From Betaproteobacteria bacterium (GTDB lineage: Bacteria > Pseudomonadota > Gammaproteobacteria > Burkholderiales > Rhodocyclaceae), in the NCBI GenBank assembly GCA_028065725.1, contig JAPTVL010000543.1:1-52337 (forward strand): DNA of 52,337 nucleotides, in the 5' to 3' direction. The notes beneath the pieces are model-generated. The model had not been told where the DNA came from and did no database searches. It worked only from the letters and a program-made list of their open reading frames with translations. Position numbers and translations under genes: made by a program. Positions 15,715-22,705 of this stretch are shown here, piece by piece; within the stretch, counting starts at the first letter, position 1; every line of letters begins with the position of its first letter.

Positions 15715-16470
15715 ATGGCTGATCGAAGCACCGATGCCTGGTATCCCACCGCCGCGTACCTGTACGTGCTGCACCTCGACCGACCCGCGCTGGCCTGGGA
15801 GTACCTGCGTCGCCATCCCGACTACCGGTGCGACTGGCTGCGCCGTCGCCACCAGCCGGAAGCCGCGTGCGCTTGGGGTCTGCGCCTGCTGGAAGACCCG
15901 GCGCTGGATGCGCGCGACGCGCAGCCGGTCTGGTTTCCCGACCATGACGTTTTGCTCCAGCTTTACCCGGATGCCGACCCACCGCCGGAGGCGGATGCCT
16001 TCGAGTTCTGGCGCATTCCCGGCCACAAGCACTTGACCCACGACGGCAAGCGTCTGGTGCTCGTATCGCGCTGGCCCGGCTGCTGCGTCCGGCTCGCACT
16101 GGCGCCGGGCCTGGCCGATGGCATGGCCTACCTGTACGCCATCCGTGCGTGCGTCGCGCCTTGCGCGAGCTATCGCACGATCACGGCCGAGCTGGACAAG
16201 CTGACAATGGCGGATGCGGCCATTCCGGCGGCAGTGGCCCGCTCGCGACCGACGCCTGCCGCGCTGCTGGAACTGCACACATTGCAGGCACTCGACGCGG
16301 CCCTCGCGGGCGCGTCCTTGCGCGAAACGGCTGCCGGACTGTTCGGCGATGAAGCTGTAGCCACGAGCTGGTATGCCGATGGCGGCCTGCGCTCGCGCGT
16401 GCGCCGTCTGGTACGACGTGGCCAATCGCTGATGCGCGGCGGCTACCGCCGCCTTGCACAGCTCGATTGA
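15715..16470 (+). CDS. DUF2285 protein with DUF6499-like N-terminus
   Basis: A 251-residue protein. The N-terminus (residues 1-50, with AWEYLRRHPDYRCDW) is the DUF6499 'transcriptional regulator' module. The C-terminus (about 175-250, with LLELHTLQALDAALAGASLRE and VRRLVRRGQSLMRGGYRRL) is the DUF2285 domain, a likely DNA-binding helical unit. Such proteins are fixed backbone genes of Tn4371-like ICEs upstream of an HTH gene and repA, and probably regulate them. A strong AGGAGG fixes the ATG. A perfect 17-bp hairpin lies 4 nt after the stop. Confidence 0.88.
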   Translation: MADRSTDAWYPTAAYLYVLHLDRPALAWEYLRRHPDYRCDWLRRRHQPEAACAWGLRLLEDPALDARDAQPVWFPDHDVLLQLYPDADPPPEADAFEFWRIPGHKHLTHDGKRLVLVSRWPGCCVRLALAPGLADGMAYLYAIRACVAPCASYRTITAELDKLTMADAAIPAAVARSRPTPAALLELHTLQALDAALAGASLRETAAGLFGDEAVATSWYADGGLRSRVRRLVRRGQSLMRGGYRRLAQLD

Positions 16471-16473
16471 GCT

Positions 16474-16514
16474 GCACAGGGTCGTTTTGCCTGCGCTGCA
16501 AAACGACCCTGTGC
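16474..16514. repeat. Perfect 17-bp inverted repeat between DUF2285 and HTH genes
   Basis: GCACAGGGTCGTTTTGC (16474-16490) is exactly complementary in reverse to 16498-16514, with a 7-nt loop. No T run follows, so it is not a standard terminator. It may be an operator for the DUF2285 or HTH protein, or an attenuator for the repA operon. Confidence 0.75.
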
Positions 16515-16595
16515 GCAACGCATCGCTATCTTGAGACTGCCTCCATCCGGCTGCGCTGGTGCTGCCGGCGCTTCTCACCGATGGAGGTTCACTCG

Positions 16596-16877
16596 ATGCG
16601 ACCCGCACCTTTGCGGCCTGCTGCCGCTGCCGCCACCACGCCCGCACAACCCCAACGCTACCTCACCAACGACGAAGCCGCCGAATACCTGCGGCTGTCG
16701 CCGCGCACGCTCGAAAAGCAGCGCGTGATCGGCGGCGGGCCGAAGTTCCGCAAGTTCGGCCGCCGCGTCATGTACGCGGTAGCCGATCTCGATGCTTGGG
16801 CCGACCAGCGCAGTTTCGAGGCAACGTCCGACCCCGAATACGCCGAGCATCACTCGGCCGACAGCCGTGCGCGCTGA
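16596..16877 (+). CDS. Helix-turn-helix (excisionase/MerR-like) protein
   Basis: A 93-residue protein with a winged-helix motif at about residues 25-75: LTNDEAAEYLRLSPRTLEKQR, then GGGPKFRKFGRRVMYAVADLDAWADQR. This is the helix_turn_helix_17/excisionase fold. GGAGG 9 nt upstream sets the ATG at 16596. It lies 14 nt upstream of repA and 82 nt after the 17-bp inverted repeat. In Tn4371-type elements this conserved gene has been proposed as a recombination directionality factor or as a regulator of the repA-parA operon; the sequence alone does not decide between them. Confidence 0.85.
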   Translation: MRPAPLRPAAAAATTPAQPQRYLTNDEAAEYLRLSPRTLEKQRVIGGGPKFRKFGRRVMYAVADLDAWADQRSFEATSDPEYAEHHSADSRAR

Positions 16878-16891
16878 TCGGTGGCTCGCCG

Positions 16892-17761
16892 GTGGCCGTC
16901 GTCACGTCCAGCCCATCGCGGGAGCGGGAACAGCTCGATCTGTTCCGCGCCTTGCCGGGCGACGGCATGGCACCGCGCGACAGCCAGGACTTGATGGCCT
17001 TTCCGTTCTTTTCGCTGGCGAAGTCTCGGCGCACGGCACCGATCGACTTCCGCAGCGGCAAGGTCACGATCCGCGTGGAGGGCACACAAGAGCATGGCAT
17101 CGCCACGATTTGGGATGCGGACGTGCTGATATGGGCGGCCTCGCAGATCGTGGAAGCGCGCGACGCGGGGCTGCGACCGTCGCGGCTGATGCACGCCACA
17201 CCCTACGAGATCCTGCGCTTCATCGGGCGTGGTGTGTCGCTGCGCGACTACCAGCGCCTGAAAGCTGCGCTCGACCGGCTGCAATCGACTACCGTGGCGA
17301 CGTCCATCCGCGAGACGACCGGGCGACGCCTGCATCGCTTCTCGTGGATCAACGAGTGGAAGGAGCTGGCCGACGCCCGCGGCACGCCGCTGGGCATCGA
17401 GCTAATCCTGCCGGACTGGTTCTATGCCGGCGTGCTCGACGCCGCCCTGGTGCTGACCATCGACCCGGCGTATTTCCGGCTCACCGGCGGCATCGAGCGG
17501 TGGCTGTACCGGCTGGTACGCAAGCACGGCGGCAAGCAGCCCGGTGGCTGGCAATTCGATTTCCGGCACCTCCACCGCAAGTCGGGCAGCACGGCGAAGC
17601 CCCACGACTTCGCCTGCGACCTGCGTGCGCTGGTCGCGCGGCAGTCGATGCCCGGCTACGTGCTTGGCATCGAGCGAATGCCGGACACCGGCGTGGAACT
17701 GCTGACCTTCCGGCCCGTCGTGTCTTCCACGGCACGGGGACAACTGTGGGACAAGCTGTGA
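16892..17761 (+). CDS. repA: RepA-type replication initiator
   Basis: A 289-residue plasmid-type replication initiator (RepA family of Tn4371-like ICEs). Recognisable conserved stretches are QDLMAFPFFSLAKSRR, GIATIWDADVLIWAASQI, FIGRGVSLRDYQRLKAALDR and RHRFSWINEWKE-like RLHRFSWINEWKE. The start is GTG at 16892, which gives the usual family N-terminus (residues MAVVTSSPSREREQ). An upstream GGTGG is the only ribosome-binding candidate. Three iteron-like repeats follow directly after the stop, suggesting that the excised circle replicates for a time. It is close enough to the HTH gene and parA to form one maintenance cluster. Confidence 0.9.
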   Translation: MAVVTSSPSREREQLDLFRALPGDGMAPRDSQDLMAFPFFSLAKSRRTAPIDFRSGKVTIRVEGTQEHGIATIWDADVLIWAASQIVEARDAGLRPSRLMHATPYEILRFIGRGVSLRDYQRLKAALDRLQSTTVATSIRETTGRRLHRFSWINEWKELADARGTPLGIELILPDWFYAGVLDAALVLTIDPAYFRLTGGIERWLYRLVRKHGGKQPGGWQFDFRHLHRKSGSTAKPHDFACDLRALVARQSMPGYVLGIERMPDTGVELLTFRPVVSSTARGQLWDKL

Positions 17762-17767
17762 ATGGCC

Positions 17768-17904
17768 TCGTGCTATCAGGCGTGCCCGGACTCGTGCTAT
17801 CGGGCGTGTCCCTATCGTGCTATCAGGCGTGCGAAATCGACGCAAAGCCAATGACGGCGCGGGTTTCGGCGTCCTCTAACTTTCCTAACTCAAGAAAGCT
17901 AACT
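17768..17904 (+). repeat. Iteron-like repeats and AT-richer stretch after repA (candidate oriV)
   Basis: The 17-mer TCGTGCTATCRGGCGTG occurs at 17768-17784, 17792-17808 and 17815-17831 (only the R varies), with 23-24 bp periodicity, about two helical turns. Beyond it, CTAACT occurs three times (17876-17881, 17885-17890, 17899-17904) in a relatively AT-rich stretch that could be an unwinding element. Direct repeats in phase next to a rep gene are the hallmark of iteron origins. They might also be a ParB-like centromere ahead of parA. Confidence 0.65.
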
Positions 17905-17984
17905 CTTGGTAAGAGCGCGCCGTTTCGGTGGACAACCACGAAACGGCACGCTCCGGCCGTCTTTCCAGCAGCGAGGGCCGAGCC

Positions 17985-18623
17985 ATGATCGTCGCGCTGC
18001 TCAACCAGAAAGGCGGCGTCGGCAAGACCACGCTCGCTACGCACATCGCCGGCGAACTGGCAATGCGCGGGCAGTCGGTCATCCTGCTGGATGCCGACCC
18101 GCAAGGCTCGGCATTGGACTGGACGCAGCGCAGAAGCCAGCAGGGCTTGCCACGGCTGTTCAGCGCCGTGGGCCTCGCCCGCGAGACGCTGCACCAGGAA
18201 GCGCCGGAGCTGGCCCGTCGCGCCGATCACATCGTCATCGACGGCCCGCCGCGCATCGCCGCCTTGGCGCGCTCCGCGCTGCTGGCGGCCGAGCGCGTGC
18301 TGATTCCCGTACAGCCCAGCCCCTACGACTTGTGGGCCTCTGCCGAGATGGTGGCGCTGATCCGCGAAGCGCAGGTGTTCCGGCCTGCGCTGCGCGCGGC
18401 CTTCGTCGTCAACCGGCGCGTCAGCACCACCATCATCGGCCGCGAGGCACGTGGCGCGCTGGCCGAGCAACCGCTTCCAGCGCTGCGTGCGGAAGTGCAT
18501 CAGCGCATCGTGTTCGCCGACAGCGTGGCCGCTGGCCGGCTCGCGCGCGAGACGGCACCCGACAGCGCCGCCGCCCGCGAGATCGCCGCGTTGACCGACG
18601 AGCTGCTGCGGTGGCCGACATGA
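17985..18623 (+). CDS. parA: ParA-family partition ATPase
   Basis: A 212-residue single-domain ParA/MinD ATPase. The deviant Walker A KGGVGKTT is at residues 9-16, the DADPQGSALDW switch at about 36-46, and VIDGPPR at about 84-90. It lacks the N-terminal DNA-binding domain of type Ia ParA. It should position or stabilise the element while it is extrachromosomal. The ATG at 17985 follows a weak GAGGG. Its stop overlaps the next start (ATGA), so the small RHH-like protein is probably its centromere-binding partner. Confidence 0.92.
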   Translation: MIVALLNQKGGVGKTTLATHIAGELAMRGQSVILLDADPQGSALDWTQRRSQQGLPRLFSAVGLARETLHQEAPELARRADHIVIDGPPRIAALARSALLAAERVLIPVQPSPYDLWASAEMVALIREAQVFRPALRAAFVVNRRVSTTIIGREARGALAEQPLPALRAEVHQRIVFADSVAAGRLARETAPDSAAAREIAALTDELLRWPT

Positions 18624-18883
18624 GCCAGCGCAACGGCAAGCGCGTCGGTATCGGCGCACGTCCACCGGCGAACCCGCACGCCGATGCGTGGGTTCGCCAG
18701 GGCGACGCCGACGGCATCCAGAAAAGCGACATCTACACCGCGCGCCTGACCCTCGACGTGACGCCCGCGATGCGGGCGCGCATCAAGGTGTCGGCGTTCA
18801 CTCAAGGCGTGACCGTCGCCGAACTGCTGCGCGCACTGCTGGAACGCGAGTTTCCCGCGAACCGCCCGGAGAACCTGCCATGA
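18620..18883 (+). CDS. Small ribbon-helix-helix-like protein, probable ParA partner
   Basis: An 87-residue protein. The first half is basic and probably disordered. The second half (SDIYTARLTLDVTPAMRARIKVSAFTQ and so on) looks like a ribbon-helix-helix: a beta strand, then two helices ending LLRALLEREF. It overlaps both neighbours by ATGA junctions. ParA genes of type Ib are followed by just such a small DNA-binding protein, so a centromere-binding role is likely but inferred from context. Confidence 0.8.
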   Translation: MSQRNGKRVGIGARPPANPHADAWVRQGDADGIQKSDIYTARLTLDVTPAMRARIKVSAFTQGVTVAELLRALLEREFPANRPENLP

Positions 18884-19413
18884 ACACATCCGCTCTGGCG
18901 ACCACCGCTGAGCCGCCGCCATCGCTTGCAGTGCTCGCCGGCCACGCCGGCATCGCGCCGCTGACCCGCGTTTCGCTCGCCTACATCGAAAAGCGCATCG
19001 ACATCTATCTGCGCTTCGGCGAACCGGCGCGCATCATCCACCTTGACCGCTGGCGGCGCGTTGCAGTGTTCCTGCCGGGTGCAATGTTCTGCCGCATCCG
19101 CTGGCACGCCAACGACTACGGCACGATCCGCTGGCAGCTCATGGTGATGCAGGCTTGCACGTCGCTGGACGCGGCGCAGCGCATCCCCGGTGTGTTACCG
19201 GGTGCGCGCCTGCTGCTTCACGCCGAAGGCGAACCCGCCGTGCGCGCCGTGTTGGCGCAGCTCGACGCCATCGAAGCGCAAGGCATCGCACCGGCCGCCA
19301 CGTCGCCCGCGTACTGGCGCACGCTCGGCAACCGGCTTGCTGCGCACTTGCCGCTGCCCGCGTACACCGCCGAGCGGCACGCCGCCTGGCTGGCCGGGAG
19401 GGCACTGCCATGA
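18880..19413 (+). CDS. DUF2840 protein
   Basis: A 177-residue DUF2840 family protein, found almost only between parA and traF in Tn4371-like ICEs. Characteristic stretches are LTRVSLAYIEKRIDIYLRFG, VFLPGAMFCRIRWHANDYGTIRW and the YTAERHAAWLAGRAL end. Function is unknown; no membrane segment or catalytic motif is visible. It is coupled at both ends by ATGA overlaps and so belongs to the parA-RHH-DUF2840-traF transcript. Confidence 0.88.
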   Translation: MNTSALATTAEPPPSLAVLAGHAGIAPLTRVSLAYIEKRIDIYLRFGEPARIIHLDRWRRVAVFLPGAMFCRIRWHANDYGTIRWQLMVMQACTSLDAAQRIPGVLPGARLLLHAEGEPAVRAVLAQLDAIEAQGIAPAATSPAYWRTLGNRLAAHLPLPAYTAERHAAWLAGRALP

Positions 19414-19997
19414 CGACGATTTCCACGTCTGGCACCGCGCCGCATCCTCGCTCACGCCTGCGCGCTCGCCTCATGCTGGTGGGCCTGTCCGCCTGCGGCC
19501 TTGCTGCACTGGCCTGGGCGTCCTTCGTGTCGCCGCTGCCGCGCCTGACCTACAACCCGTCTGACAGCGTGGCGGTCGGTTGGTACCGCATCGACCCGTT
19601 CGATCCGCGTACAGCCTCGCTGCCACGTCCGTTGTCCGTGGACAGCATCGTGCTCGTCCCGCTGCCGGCCGAGGCCGCCGCGCTGGCTGCGCAGCGCGGC
19701 TACCTGCCGACGCGCGTGCCTCTGCTCAAACGTATCGGCGCGGTTGCGCCGCAGGAGGTGTGCATCGTAGGCCGCATTGTCCGCATTGACGGCGTGCCTT
19801 CGGCCGCCGTGCTGCGTGCCGACCGGCTGGGCCGCCCGCTGTCATCCTTGGAGCTTTGTCGCCGCCTCGAACCGGGCGAGCTATTCCTGTTGAGCACGAC
19901 AAATCCGGCGTCGTTCGACAGCCGCTATTTCGGCCCGGTCAGCACATCCACCGTGATCGGTGTTGCGCATCCGGTCTGGCTGGAGACACGTCGATGA
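19410..19997 (+). CDS. traF: TraF-like S26 signal peptidase
   Basis: A 195-residue S26 serine peptidase with one N-terminal membrane helix (about 19-40). The catalytic Ser53 lies in NPSDSVAVGWY and the Lys107 base in VPLLKRIGA. TraF-type peptidases process and cyclise the conjugative pilin (TrbC), so this gene belongs functionally with the trb operon 22 kb downstream. The start overlaps DUF2840 by ATGA. It is the last gene before the non-coding stretch leading to the relaxase. Confidence 0.92.
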   Translation: MTTISTSGTAPHPRSRLRARLMLVGLSACGLAALAWASFVSPLPRLTYNPSDSVAVGWYRIDPFDPRTASLPRPLSVDSIVLVPLPAEAAALAAQRGYLPTRVPLLKRIGAVAPQEVCIVGRIVRIDGVPSAAVLRADRLGRPLSSLELCRRLEPGELFLLSTTNPASFDSRYFGPVSTSTVIGVAHPVWLETRR

Positions 19998-20433
19998 TGG
20001 CCGCCGATTCGCTGCGCTTCATCGTGCCATCCGGCGTGTTGTCCTGCTGGCCGTCGCCATGTCGTCGCGCGTGTCGTGCGTATGCATCCGCGTCGCACGT
20101 CGCGCAACATCCGACGACGCTTTCACCCGTGCAGGCATCTTGCCTTGAACGCGCTCGGCCGATGGCCGTGGCCACGTTCCCCGGCGCGCAGGCTGCGAGC
20201 AGCACAGCGTCGCCGGGCCGCCGATGCCCGGAGCGACAGCGAGGGGCACAGGCGGAAGGCAAGATAAAAGTTCGCGGCACATGGCCGCTTGAAAACCTTG
20301 TCTGCACATTGGGGGAGCGCGGCACGCGCTCAGGGGCAGCAGCGTGCCGCGAAGGTGCGCAATCCCGTATCGGCATTGGCGAAGCCGCGTGCTTCGTCCG
20401 CTGGACTGCGCCGATCTTGGATGGAGCCACACC
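19998..20433 (+). other. 436-bp non-coding region upstream of relaxase (candidate oriT)
   Basis: The open frames here lack ribosome binding sites and have no recognisable protein features, so I treat it as non-coding. A 10-bp inverted repeat, 20318-20327 with 20342-20351, arms CGCGGCACGC/GCGTGCCGCG, loop 14, lies 83 nt upstream of the relaxase start. The oriT of many conjugative systems lies just before the relaxase gene with such repeats. No nic sequence can be assigned. GGAG at 20423-20426 belongs to the relaxase. Confidence 0.4.
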
Positions 20434-22395
20434 ATGAGCCAGCGCGACGACGACCACTTCCGCGTTCGGCCCAGTGCTCCGAAACAGCGCGGCGACGTCT
20501 ACATCAACAAGGTGCTGCGACAGGCCAACAAGGCTGGCGCGAAGCTCGGCATGGCGACCGGCAAGGTTGGGCAACGCCCCGGTTCCAGGCTGGGCCGCGG
20601 CCACGTCGCCGCGCGCTTCGCAGGGCAAGGATTGGGGCCGACTGCGCGGCGCGTGACGATCAAGGCCCGGCTGGTGAATCTGGCTAAGGCCGGGCCGCGC
20701 TCGACTGCCGCACACCTGCGCTACATCGAGCGCGAAGGCGTCGATCGCCAGGGCGGGGCAGGGCGGGCCTACGGGCCGACGACCGACGAGGCGGACACCA
20801 AAGCGTTCGAGGAACGCGGGCGCGAGGATCGGCACCAGTTCCGGTTCATCGTCTCGCCGGAGGATGCCGAACAGCTCGACGACCTGCGCACCTACACCCG
20901 ACACCTGATGGCGCGCATGGAGGCCGATCTGGGAACCCGGCTGGAATGGGTGGCCGTCGATCACTGGAATACCGACAACCCGCACACGCATGTCGTCCTG
21001 CGTGGCAAGGACGACACCGGCAAAGATCTCATCATTTCCCGCGACTACATCGCCGAGGGGATGCGACGCCGGGCATCGGAGCTGGCGACCGAATGGCTGG
21101 GGCCGCGCACCGAGCTGGAGATGCAACGCGCCATGCAGCGCGAAGTCGATCAGGAACGGTGGACGGGCCTGGATCGCACTTTGCAGCGCGAGGCCGGCGA
21201 CGATGGCCTGGTGCGCGTTGAACGCTTCGCCGAACCCCGATTGCAACGCCAGCGGCAAGTGCTGATCGGCCGTCTGCAACATTTGCAGCGCATGGGCTTG
21301 GCGACCGAGCAGCAGCCCGGCGCGTGGGCCGTCCATGCCGACGCCGAGCCGACATTGCGGACGATGGGCGAACGCGGCGACATCATCCGCACCATGCAGC
21401 GCGCCATGAACGGCAGGCAGCGCGAACTGGCCGTGTTTCAACCCGGCGAGGATGGCCGCGCCGTCACCGGTCGCGTCGTCGGCAAAGGCTTGGCCGACGA
21501 GCTGTACGACAAGGGCTATCTCATCGTCGATGGCACCGACGGCAAGGCGCACTACGTCGCGCTGCCGCCGCGTGCCGAGCTGGAGCAGTACCCGACCGGG
21601 GCCGTGGTGGAGGTGAAAGGCGCGGCCGACGTGCGCTCCGCTGACCGCAACGTCGCCGCGCTGGCCGTTGATGGTGTGTACCGCACCGATCATCACTTGG
21701 CCGTGGCCCAAGCCCAGGCCACACCCGACCGTGATCCGCGCGAGGTGGTGGCCGCCCATGTGCGCCGGCTCGAAGCCCTGCGCCGCGCCTGCATCGTGGA
21801 GCGCGAGGCCGATGGTGTCTGGCGCATTCCCGGCGACCTGGCCGAACGGGGCCGCCAGTATGACGCGCAGCGCCTCGGCGGCGGCGTGGCGGTGGAGCTG
21901 AAATCGCGCCGGCCAATCGAGCGGCAGGCCCGCGTAATCGGCGCCACCTGGCTCGATCAGCAGTTGATCGGCGGCGGCAAGGGGCTGGGCGACCTGGGCT
22001 TTGGTAGCGAGGTCAAGGATGCGCTACGCCAGCGTGCCGACTTTCTGGCCGAACAGGGATTGGCCGAGCGTCGCGGGCAGCGCGTCGTCCTTGCACGCAA
22101 CCTGCTGGCGACGCTGCGCGGGCGCGAGCTGGCGCAGGCCGCCAAGGATATTGCCGCCGAAACCGGCCTTGAGCATCGCCCCGTGGCCGACGGACAGCGC
22201 GTAGCTGGCATCTACCGACGCAGTGTCATGCTCGCCAGTGGGCGCTACGCCATGCTCGATGACGGCTTGGGCTTCTCGCTGGTGCCGTGGAAACCGGTGA
22301 TCGAACAGCGGTTGGGGCAGCAACTGGCCGTCACGGTACGTGGCGGCAGCGTGTCATGGGAACTGGGACGGCAGCGCGGGCGATCGATCGGCTGA
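20434..22395 (+). CDS. rlxS: MOB relaxase with DUF3363 (RlxS/VirD2-like)
   Basis: A 653-residue conjugative relaxase that nicks oriT and pilots the strand. The N-terminal part (about 85-215) is the relaxase domain. The metal-binding three-His motif is in DHWNTDNPHTHVVLRG (about 176-191), preceded by HQFRFIVSPEDAEQLDD. The central and C-terminal part is DUF3363, typical of Tn4371-family relaxases. The probable nucleophile Tyr lies in the early AHLRYIERE segment. GGAG at 20423-20426 fixes the ATG at 20434. It is monocistronic here because the BREX-like operon sits between it and the LysR/TraG block, which are direct neighbours in simpler relatives. Confidence 0.92.
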   Translation: MSQRDDDHFRVRPSAPKQRGDVYINKVLRQANKAGAKLGMATGKVGQRPGSRLGRGHVAARFAGQGLGPTARRVTIKARLVNLAKAGPRSTAAHLRYIEREGVDRQGGAGRAYGPTTDEADTKAFEERGREDRHQFRFIVSPEDAEQLDDLRTYTRHLMARMEADLGTRLEWVAVDHWNTDNPHTHVVLRGKDDTGKDLIISRDYIAEGMRRRASELATEWLGPRTELEMQRAMQREVDQERWTGLDRTLQREAGDDGLVRVERFAEPRLQRQRQVLIGRLQHLQRMGLATEQQPGAWAVHADAEPTLRTMGERGDIIRTMQRAMNGRQRELAVFQPGEDGRAVTGRVVGKGLADELYDKGYLIVDGTDGKAHYVALPPRAELEQYPTGAVVEVKGAADVRSADRNVAALAVDGVYRTDHHLAVAQAQATPDRDPREVVAAHVRRLEALRRACIVEREADGVWRIPGDLAERGRQYDAQRLGGGVAVELKSRRPIERQARVIGATWLDQQLIGGGKGLGDLGFGSEVKDALRQRADFLAEQGLAERRGQRVVLARNLLATLRGRELAQAAKDIAAETGLEHRPVADGQRVAGIYRRSVMLASGRYAMLDDGLGFSLVPWKPVIEQRLGQQLAVTVRGGSVSWELGRQRGRSIG

Positions 22396-22432
22396 ACCGA
22401 AGAGGATGCCGGGTTGAAAATTTTGCACTATT

Positions 22433-22705
22433 ATGTCTTTCTTCGACAAGACTGCCCACTTTGAGTCTATGCCAATGAATTCCGAAGAAGAGGCCATCCT
22501 GACCATCAAGCAGGTCGCCGAGTACCTCAAGGTCACGGAACGGACGATCTACAGGCTTGCGGCCGCGAAGCAAATCCCGGCATTCAAGGTTGGTGGGACG
22601 TGGCGGTTCTCGCGTGCTGACATAGATGCGTGGATTGAGCAGCAATCGACAGGGAAGCCCGCGCACGGCACGGGCAACGACGACAAGAAGAAGGGCGCCA
22701 AATAA
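22433..22705 (+). CDS. Excisionase-type HTH protein, first gene of the BREX-like operon
   Basis: A 90-residue protein with the helix_turn_helix_17/excisionase fold at about residues 22-72: ILTIKQVAEYLKVTERTIYRL, then IPAFKVGGTWRFSRADIDAWIEQQ. The 3' end overlaps the DUF499 gene as TAATG, so it belongs to the defence operon and may regulate it. Start at 22433 is not well supported (no ribosome binding site). ATG codons at 22469 and 22475 would give MPMNSEEEA and MNSEEEA and retain the whole domain. The 5' region TTGAAAATTTTGCACTATTATG is AT-rich compared with the surroundings and probably carries the operon promoter. Confidence 0.82.
   Translation: MSFFDKTAHFESMPMNSEEEAILTIKQVAEYLKVTERTIYRLAAAKQIPAFKVGGTWRFSRADIDAWIEQQSTGKPAHGTGNDDKKKGAK

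Noticed and set aside
17768..17831. CRISPR array
   Set aside because: Three 17-bp units with 6-7-nt spacing are too short and too close for CRISPR repeats and spacers. No cas gene is present. Iterons fit better.
19856..20437. Possible gene continuing from traF towards the relaxase
   Set aside because: Overlaps the end of traF, lacks a ribosome binding site and recognisable features, and occupies the usual oriT position. Treated as non-coding.
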